From: Thermalbibacter longus
GTDB taxonomy: Bacteria > Chloroflexota > Chloroflexia > Thermomicrobiales > Thermomicrobiaceae
Direction of reading: 5' to 3'
Assembly (NCBI RefSeq): GCF_023806485.1
Contig: NZ_JAMSLR010000005.1
Location: 95,976-159,975, forward strand
Length of the DNA stretch: 64,000 nt
The notes beneath the pieces were generated by a model. It had not been told where the DNA came from, searched no databases, and worked only from the letters and a program-made list of their open reading frames with translations. How positions within the stretch are numbered: position 1 is the stretch's first letter; the number at the start of each line of letters is the position of its first letter. Of the stretch, positions 59,692 to 64,000 are shown one piece after another. A program made the position numbers and the translations under genes.

Positions 59692-61449
59692 ATGGGAGAG
59701 TCAGTCGACCGGGTGCTCCAGCAACTCCGCGGCGCTGGCGTGCGTGTCTCGCGTCGCGAGCTGCTCCAGCTCGCCATGTTCAGCAGCGCCGCGCTCGTCT
59801 CGGGCGCCGCTCTGGCGGCCTGCGGCGGGGGCGAGGAGGGCGGTGCGTCGACCCCGAGCGGCGCTACTGGCGCTCAGCCGAGCCCGACGGCCGCCGCCGC
59901 GACGACGCCGGCCCAGCAACCAGCCGCTACCCCGACCACCAGTGCTGGCCAGCCGCGACGCGGCGGGGTCTGGCGCATGGCGCTCCATGCCAACCCGACG
60001 GCCTATCCAATTACAATCCCCGGCGCGCTGGCCGACCTGCTGGTGAACAAGACGATCTATAACTGCCTTACGCAGTACCAGCTCAAGGACAACCAGATCG
60101 AGGTCGTACCCGACCTGGCCGAATCCTGGGAGGCGAACGACGACCTGACCGAGTACACCTTCACGCTCAAGCAGGGCGTGAAGTGGCACGATGGTCAGCC
60201 CTTTACCGCTGAGGACGTGAAGTTCACCTTCGATGCGATTCTCAACCCCAACGTCAACGCGGCACTGCGCGGGCCGGTGTCGTCGATCGATCGCGTGGAA
60301 GTGGTCGACGAATACACCGTGCGCTTCGTCCTGAAGCGGCCGTTCGCGCCCTTCCCGGTGATGCTGGGGTACAACCAGGCCATCGTGCCCAAGCACCTGC
60401 TCGAGGGGAAGGACTTGAACCAGCCGACCGAATTCATCGCGAATCCGGTCGGAACCGGGCCGTTCAAGTTCAAGGAGTTCGTCCAGGGGAGCCACCTGGA
60501 GGTGGTGGCGAACCCTGACTATTTCGACGGGGCTCCGTACCTCGACGGGATCGTGTTCAAGGTCATCCCGGACGGCAATGCCCGGGTCGCTCAGGTGCGA
60601 GCAGGGGAAGTCGACTTCGCCGTCATCGAGCCGCCGCAGGTCGATGCTCTGCAGGGGGCGGAGAATGTCGAAATCCGCGAGGCGCCGCAGGTCAACTACT
60701 ACTTCTTCGCGGTCAATCACTCGGTGCCGCGGCTGCAGGATGTCCGGGTGCGCCGGGCGCTCTCCCACGCGATCGACAAACAGGCGATCGTGGAGCGCGT
60801 GCTGCGCGGGTACGGGCAGGTCGCGACCGGTCCGATCAACCCGCTGCTCGGCGACTACTACAACCCCGACGTTACGACGTACGAGTACGATATGGAGAAG
60901 GCGGCCGCGCTGCTCGAAGAGGCCGGCTGGACGAAGGGGCCGGACGGGATCCTCACCAACGCGAGCGGCGAGCGCTTCACCATCCTCTTCAACGGGCCCA
61001 AGGGGTTCCCGGTGATGGAGCAGGTCATCACCTACGCTCAGCAGCAGTACCAGAAGCTCGGCATCGAGGTGACCCTCGACATCGTGGACTGGCCGATCCA
61101 TCTAGAAAAGTACCGCAACCTCCAGTACGACCTGCTGATGGAGTGGTGGATCACGCCGCCCGATCCCGACCTCTACGACCACTACCACAGTGAGTCAGCA
61201 CAAAACCGGTGGGCCTACAAGAACCCGCAGCTCGACGAGTTGCTGGTCCAGGCGCGGAGCGAGCCGGATCGGGCCAAGCGCGTGCAGCTCTACCACGAGA
61301 TTCAGAAGCTGATCGCGGATGATCTTCCGGTCATCTATCTCTACTACCCGCGCGAGCTGCAGGCGATGAACACGCGGACGAAGGACCTGCCTCTGATCGG
61401 CTACCGTGACGCGCTGACTTGGATGGAGAAGGTCTGGCTCGAGGAGTAA
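59692..61449 (+). CDS. ABC transporter substrate-binding lipoprotein, family 5 (dipeptide/oligopeptide type)
   Basis: 585 aa from ATG at 59692 (GGAGGGAGG upstream; an upstream start is rejected). VSRRELLQLAMFSSAALVSGAALAAC (in pieces) is a Tat-like signal ending in the lipobox LAAC. A low-complexity Ala/Thr/Pro linker of 50 residues precedes the SBP_bac_5 domain: LAESWEANDDLTEYTFTLKQGVKWHDGQPFTAEDVKFTFD in pieces (about 140-180) is diagnostic. The family binds peptides, nickel or other compounds outside the membrane for import by the DppBC-like permeases encoded next. The ligand cannot be inferred. Confidence 0.93.
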   Translation: MGESVDRVLQQLRGAGVRVSRRELLQLAMFSSAALVSGAALAACGGGEEGGASTPSGATGAQPSPTAAAATTPAQQPAATPTTSAGQPRRGGVWRMALHANPTAYPITIPGALADLLVNKTIYNCLTQYQLKDNQIEVVPDLAESWEANDDLTEYTFTLKQGVKWHDGQPFTAEDVKFTFDAILNPNVNAALRGPVSSIDRVEVVDEYTVRFVLKRPFAPFPVMLGYNQAIVPKHLLEGKDLNQPTEFIANPVGTGPFKFKEFVQGSHLEVVANPDYFDGAPYLDGIVFKVIPDGNARVAQVRAGEVDFAVIEPPQVDALQGAENVEIREAPQVNYYFFAVNHSVPRLQDVRVRRALSHAIDKQAIVERVLRGYGQVATGPINPLLGDYYNPDVTTYEYDMEKAAALLEEAGWTKGPDGILTNASGERFTILFNGPKGFPVMEQVITYAQQQYQKLGIEVTLDIVDWPIHLEKYRNLQYDLLMEWWITPPDPDLYDHYHSESAQNRWAYKNPQLDELLVQARSEPDRAKRVQLYHEIQKLIADDLPVIYLYYPRELQAMNTRTKDLPLIGYRDALTWMEKVWLEE

Positions 61450-61517
61450 CCAGGAGGCCGTTGCTCGCTCGCCTGGCACAAGCTCTGGCGCATATGACGG
61501 ATCCTTCTGTGCTCGCT

Positions 61518-61549
61518 GCCCCTCCCGCCCGCATCGGGCAGGGAGGGGC
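61518..61549 (+). other. Intercistronic GC hairpin between binding protein and permease
   Basis: A 13-bp stem with one bulged A: GCCCCTCCCGCCC (61518-61530), 5-nt loop, GGGC (61536-61539), A, GGGAGGGGC (61541-61549). It has no U tract. Such hairpins often protect or partly terminate the transcript so that the binding protein is made in excess. The remainder of this 224-bp gap shows nothing else. Confidence 0.55.
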
Positions 61550-61673
61550 GGGCGGGGCAGGCCAGGACGAATGGCGCGCAGAGCGATCCCGCCCGAGACC
61601 TCGCACTCAGGGTAAGGATGTCAGCCGGCTCGGGCGACGCGCCGTATGCCCGCGATCAGGGTGAGAGGCGCGA

Positions 61674-62621
61674 ATGGCTGCGTATGTCGTGCGCCGGCTC
61701 TTGCAGGCAGTGGTGCTGCTGTTCCTCGTCAGCGTGCTCACCTTCCTGCTGATCCACTCAGCTCCCGGGGGGCCGGCGCTCCTCGCCAACCCAGAGTTGA
61801 GCCGTGAGCAGATCCAGCAGATGACCGAGCAGCTCGGGCTGGACGACCCGTTGCCGGTCCAGTACCTCCGGTGGTTGGGCAACGTTGCGCGGGGCGATTT
61901 CGGCAGCAGCTACAACACGGTGCAGCCGGTCACCCGGCTGATCGCCGAGCGCTTGCCGAACACCGTCATGCTGACCGGGCTCGCGCTGGTGCTTTCGATC
62001 CTGGTGGCGGTGCCGCTCGGCGTGCTCAGCGCCCTCAAGCGCAACTCGGCGATCGACCGGATTATCGCCGGCTTCAGCTTCATCGGGGTCTCGATCCCGG
62101 TCTTCTGGCTCGGCATCATGCTCATCATCGTCTTCGCCGTGCAGCTCAAGGTGTTGCCGGCTGGTGGGATGTATACGCTGGGCGCCGAGTTCTCGCTCGT
62201 TGACCGCTTGAAGCATCTCCTCCTGCCGAGCCTGGTGCTGGTCGTCGCGAACCTGGCCGAGCTGACACGGTACACCCGTTCGGGGATGATCAACGTGCTG
62301 GGCGAGGACTACATCCGAACGGCCCGGGCCAAGGGATTGCCGAACCGTGTGGTGCTCACACGGCACGCGCTGCGCAACGCGCTGATCCCGGTGATCACCA
62401 TCATCGGTGTGCTACTGCCGCGTGCCGTCAGCGGCGCGGCGATCACCGAGACTGTCTTCTCCTGGCCCGGCATGGGCCGGCTAGCGGTCGAGGCGGCGAT
62501 GACGCGCGACTATCCCGTCGTGCTGGGCGCGACGTTGACCGTGGCGCTAGTCGTGGTTTTGAGCAGTCTGGTGACTGACCTCCTCTATGCGTACATCGAC
62601 CCGCGCATCCGGCTGAGCTAG
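61674..62621 (+). CDS. ABC transporter permease, DppB type
   Basis: 315 aa. Six membrane helices with N-terminal YVVRRLLQAVVLLFLVSVLTFLLIH in pieces and the permease EAA loop YIRTARAKGLPNRVVLTRHALRNALIPVITIIG (in pieces, about residues 218-250). This is the DppB/OppB layout. With the next gene it forms the channel. The start lies 224 bp after the binding protein; AGAGGCGCGA precedes the ATG. Confidence 0.93.
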   Translation: MAAYVVRRLLQAVVLLFLVSVLTFLLIHSAPGGPALLANPELSREQIQQMTEQLGLDDPLPVQYLRWLGNVARGDFGSSYNTVQPVTRLIAERLPNTVMLTGLALVLSILVAVPLGVLSALKRNSAIDRIIAGFSFIGVSIPVFWLGIMLIIVFAVQLKVLPAGGMYTLGAEFSLVDRLKHLLLPSLVLVVANLAELTRYTRSGMINVLGEDYIRTARAKGLPNRVVLTRHALRNALIPVITIIGVLLPRAVSGAAITETVFSWPGMGRLAVEAAMTRDYPVVLGATLTVALVVVLSSLVTDLLYAYIDPRIRLS

Positions 62622-62634
62622 AGGGCGAGGGAGG

Positions 62635-63537
62635 ATGACCGGAACCTCGATGACCCGCTATCTGGAGCAGGTTCAGGAGCGGCCTCGTCGCTCCTGGTGG
62701 GCGCTGGCACGCCGGCGCTTCCTGCGCAACCGGGTGGCGATACTCGCAGCGCTTTACCTCGTCGCGATGTACCTGGTGGCCCTGCTCGCTCCGTTCATCG
62801 CGCCCTACGATCCTAACGAGGGCGACATCCTCTACATCCACGCGCGACCTTCGAGCGAACACCTGCTGGGTACCGACGAGAACGGCCGCGACGTGCTCTC
62901 GCGGTTGATCTACGGTGCCCGCATTTCGATGAGCGTCGGCCTCATCGCGATGGTGATCTCGATCGCGATCGGCTCGCTGATCGGTGGGGTCAGCGGCTAT
63001 GCCGGCCGCGTGGTAGACAGCGTGCTGATGCGCATCACCGATGGCATGATGGCGATTCCCTACTTCTTCCTCGTCCTGATCGTCGTGGCCGTCTTCGGCT
63101 CGAGCTTCCGCAATATCGTGCTGGTGATCGGCGTGACGAGCTGGATGGTGGTAGCGCGAATCGTCCGCAGCGAAGTGCTGCGCACGCGCGAGCTCGACTT
63201 CGTGCTGGCCGCTCGGGCGCTGGGCGCCTCGAGCACACGTATCCTGCTGCGCCACATCCTGCCCCACGCTGTGCCCTCGATCATCGTGGCGGCCACACTC
63301 GGCGTGGCCAACGCTATCCTGCTCGAATCGGCGCTGAGTTACCTCGGGCTCGGCATCCAGCCGCCTCAAGCGAGCTGGGGCAACATGCTCAGCAACTCCC
63401 AGGCCTACCTCTGGGAGAACCCGCTGTTGCCGCTCTATCCCGGTCTCCTCATCCTGCTCACTGTCCTCGCCTACAACTTCCTCGGGGATGCCCTGCGCGA
63501 TGCCCTCGACCCGCAGTACCGGGAGGGGCAGCTATGA
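62635..63537 (+). CDS. ABC transporter permease, DppC type
   Basis: 300 aa with an N-terminal OppC_N segment (RSWWALARRRFLRNRVAILAALYLVAMYLVALLAPFIAPYDP in pieces), then the membrane core and EAA loop LDFVLAARALGASSTRILLRHILPHAVPSIIVAATLG (in pieces, about residues 185-220). DppC/OppC type, partner of the preceding permease. Starts 13 bp after it; the stop overlaps the CapA start by ATGA. ATPase genes (DppD/F) are not in the window. Confidence 0.93.
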   Translation: MTGTSMTRYLEQVQERPRRSWWALARRRFLRNRVAILAALYLVAMYLVALLAPFIAPYDPNEGDILYIHARPSSEHLLGTDENGRDVLSRLIYGARISMSVGLIAMVISIAIGSLIGGVSGYAGRVVDSVLMRITDGMMAIPYFFLVLIVVAVFGSSFRNIVLVIGVTSWMVVARIVRSEVLRTRELDFVLAARALGASSTRILLRHILPHAVPSIIVAATLGVANAILLESALSYLGLGIQPPQASWGNMLSNSQAYLWENPLLPLYPGLLILLTVLAYNFLGDALRDALDPQYREGQL

Positions 63538-64000
63538 CGTCTCCCGCCTTGCCGACTATCGGACTGGCTGGCGACCTGATGCTACGGCGGCCGCTGGCGG
63601 ACGATGCCTTCGACCGCCGACCGGGGCTCGCGGCCGCTCGTGACGCGATCCTCGCCTGCGACTTGATGATCGCCAACCTAGAGATGCCGCTCTCGCGCCG
63701 GGGCTACCGGGTGCCCAAGCACTCCAACCTGCGTTCAGATCCCGAGGTCATCTGGAGCGTGCGCGAGCTCGGCGTCCTTGCGGTCACGCTCGCCAACAAC
63801 CACATGATGGACTACGGCCCCGAGGCGATGTTCGATACGCTCGCCGCCTGCGATGAGGCGGGGATCGCCCGCTGCGGCGCCGGGTTGGATCTCGATGCTG
63901 CCCTCGCGCCCGCCTGGCTGACGACACAGGGCACGAAGGTCGCCTTGCTCAGCGTCGCGAGCACCCTGCCGGTCGAATCGGATGCTGGCCCGGGGAAGCC
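63534..64000 (+). CDS. CapA-like metallophosphatase-fold protein (partial, 3' end cut)
   Basis: At least 155 residues. Opens with LAGDLMLRRPLADDAF (about residues 11-26) and has IANLEMPLSRRGY and VTLANNHMMDYG, the GDxxL, NLExP and NNHxxDxG motifs of the PGA_cap (CapA) family, a metallophosphatase-like fold. Members are linked to poly-gamma-glutamate capsule or to catabolic loci with unknown substrates. The gene overlaps the DppC stop by 4 bp, so it belongs to the transporter operon rather than a capsule locus. The C-terminal half is outside the window. Confidence 0.85.
   Translation, partial: MTSPALPTIGLAGDLMLRRPLADDAFDRRPGLAAARDAILACDLMIANLEMPLSRRGYRVPKHSNLRSDPEVIWSVRELGVLAVTLANNHMMDYGPEAMFDTLAACDEAGIARCGAGLDLDAALAPAWLTTQGTKVALLSVASTLPVESDAGPGK

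Noticed and set aside
59701-61101. 466-aa minus-strand frame opposite the binding-protein gene
   Set aside because: Antisense shadow with His/Arg/Val-rich sequence and no domain.

Overview
The window is about 64 kb of GC-rich, gene-dense bacterial DNA with short intergenic gaps, many 4-base start/stop overlaps and GTG starts. Gene content fits a monoderm-like thermophilic Chloroflexota bacterium of the Thermomicrobium/Sphaerobacter kind: a flagellar set of Firmicutes type with the FliW/CsrA pair and no P- or L-ring genes among those visible, Chloroflexota-style repeats (FW..NGGL..FGYPI) in an exported protein, and PucR, Mo-hydroxylase and dipeptide-transport modules. The placement is inferred from content; no rRNA or other phylogenetic marker lies here. 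I saw no tRNA, rRNA, CRISPR array, insertion sequence or integrase.

Left part (1-13 kb). A minus-strand envelope operon comprises a GT2-GtrA-HprK-like fusion, a GT39-like membrane glycosyltransferase, a membrane-anchored phospholipase C-family phosphoesterase and a repeat-bearing exported protein cut by the window edge. Its leader holds a terminator-like hairpin. Then come a PHP histidinol-phosphatase-like gene, an ABC exporter pair with a DUF84 NTPase, and an MmgE/PrpD protein.

Catabolic block (13-24 kb). A PucR/GAF regulator, a three-subunit molybdenum hydroxylase (FAD, 2Fe-2S, Mo), a VOC protein and a flavin monooxygenase closely resembling 2,6-dihydroxypyridine 3-hydroxylase suggest breakdown of an N-heteroaromatic compound. 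An aminotransferase follows, with a palindrome over its -10 box.

Ion, stress and central metabolism (24-39 kb). PAP2 phosphatase, TrkH/TrkA potassium uptake, an RHH-like protein, HtrA-type protease, MFS exporter, HD phosphohydrolase, FAH-family hydrolase, a Usp-Usp-CBS-CBS protein, a Ca-type P-ATPase, and a tandem malic enzyme fusion. In that fusion the two halves have lost opposite sets of active-site residues; this is the most unusual protein in the window.

Flagellar block (39.3-58.4 kb). flbD-motA-motB-fliL-fliM-fliN-fliO run leftward and fliP-fliQ-fliR-flhB-flhA-flhF-fliA-flgF-flgG-flgM-flgN-flgK-flgL-fliW-csrA run rightward. Two good sigma-28 promoters precede flgM and flgK, so FliA, FlgM and late structural genes form a local regulatory loop. 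FliM lacks the usual N-terminal CheY-binding motif, and an RskA-like protein with an LPXTG-type tail sits between fliA and flgF. Hook, MS-ring, export ATPase and flagellin genes must be elsewhere.

Right end (58.7-64 kb). An IclR regulator with its own sigma-70 promoter precedes an oligopeptide-type ABC transporter (binding protein, two permeases) and a CapA-like protein cut by the edge.
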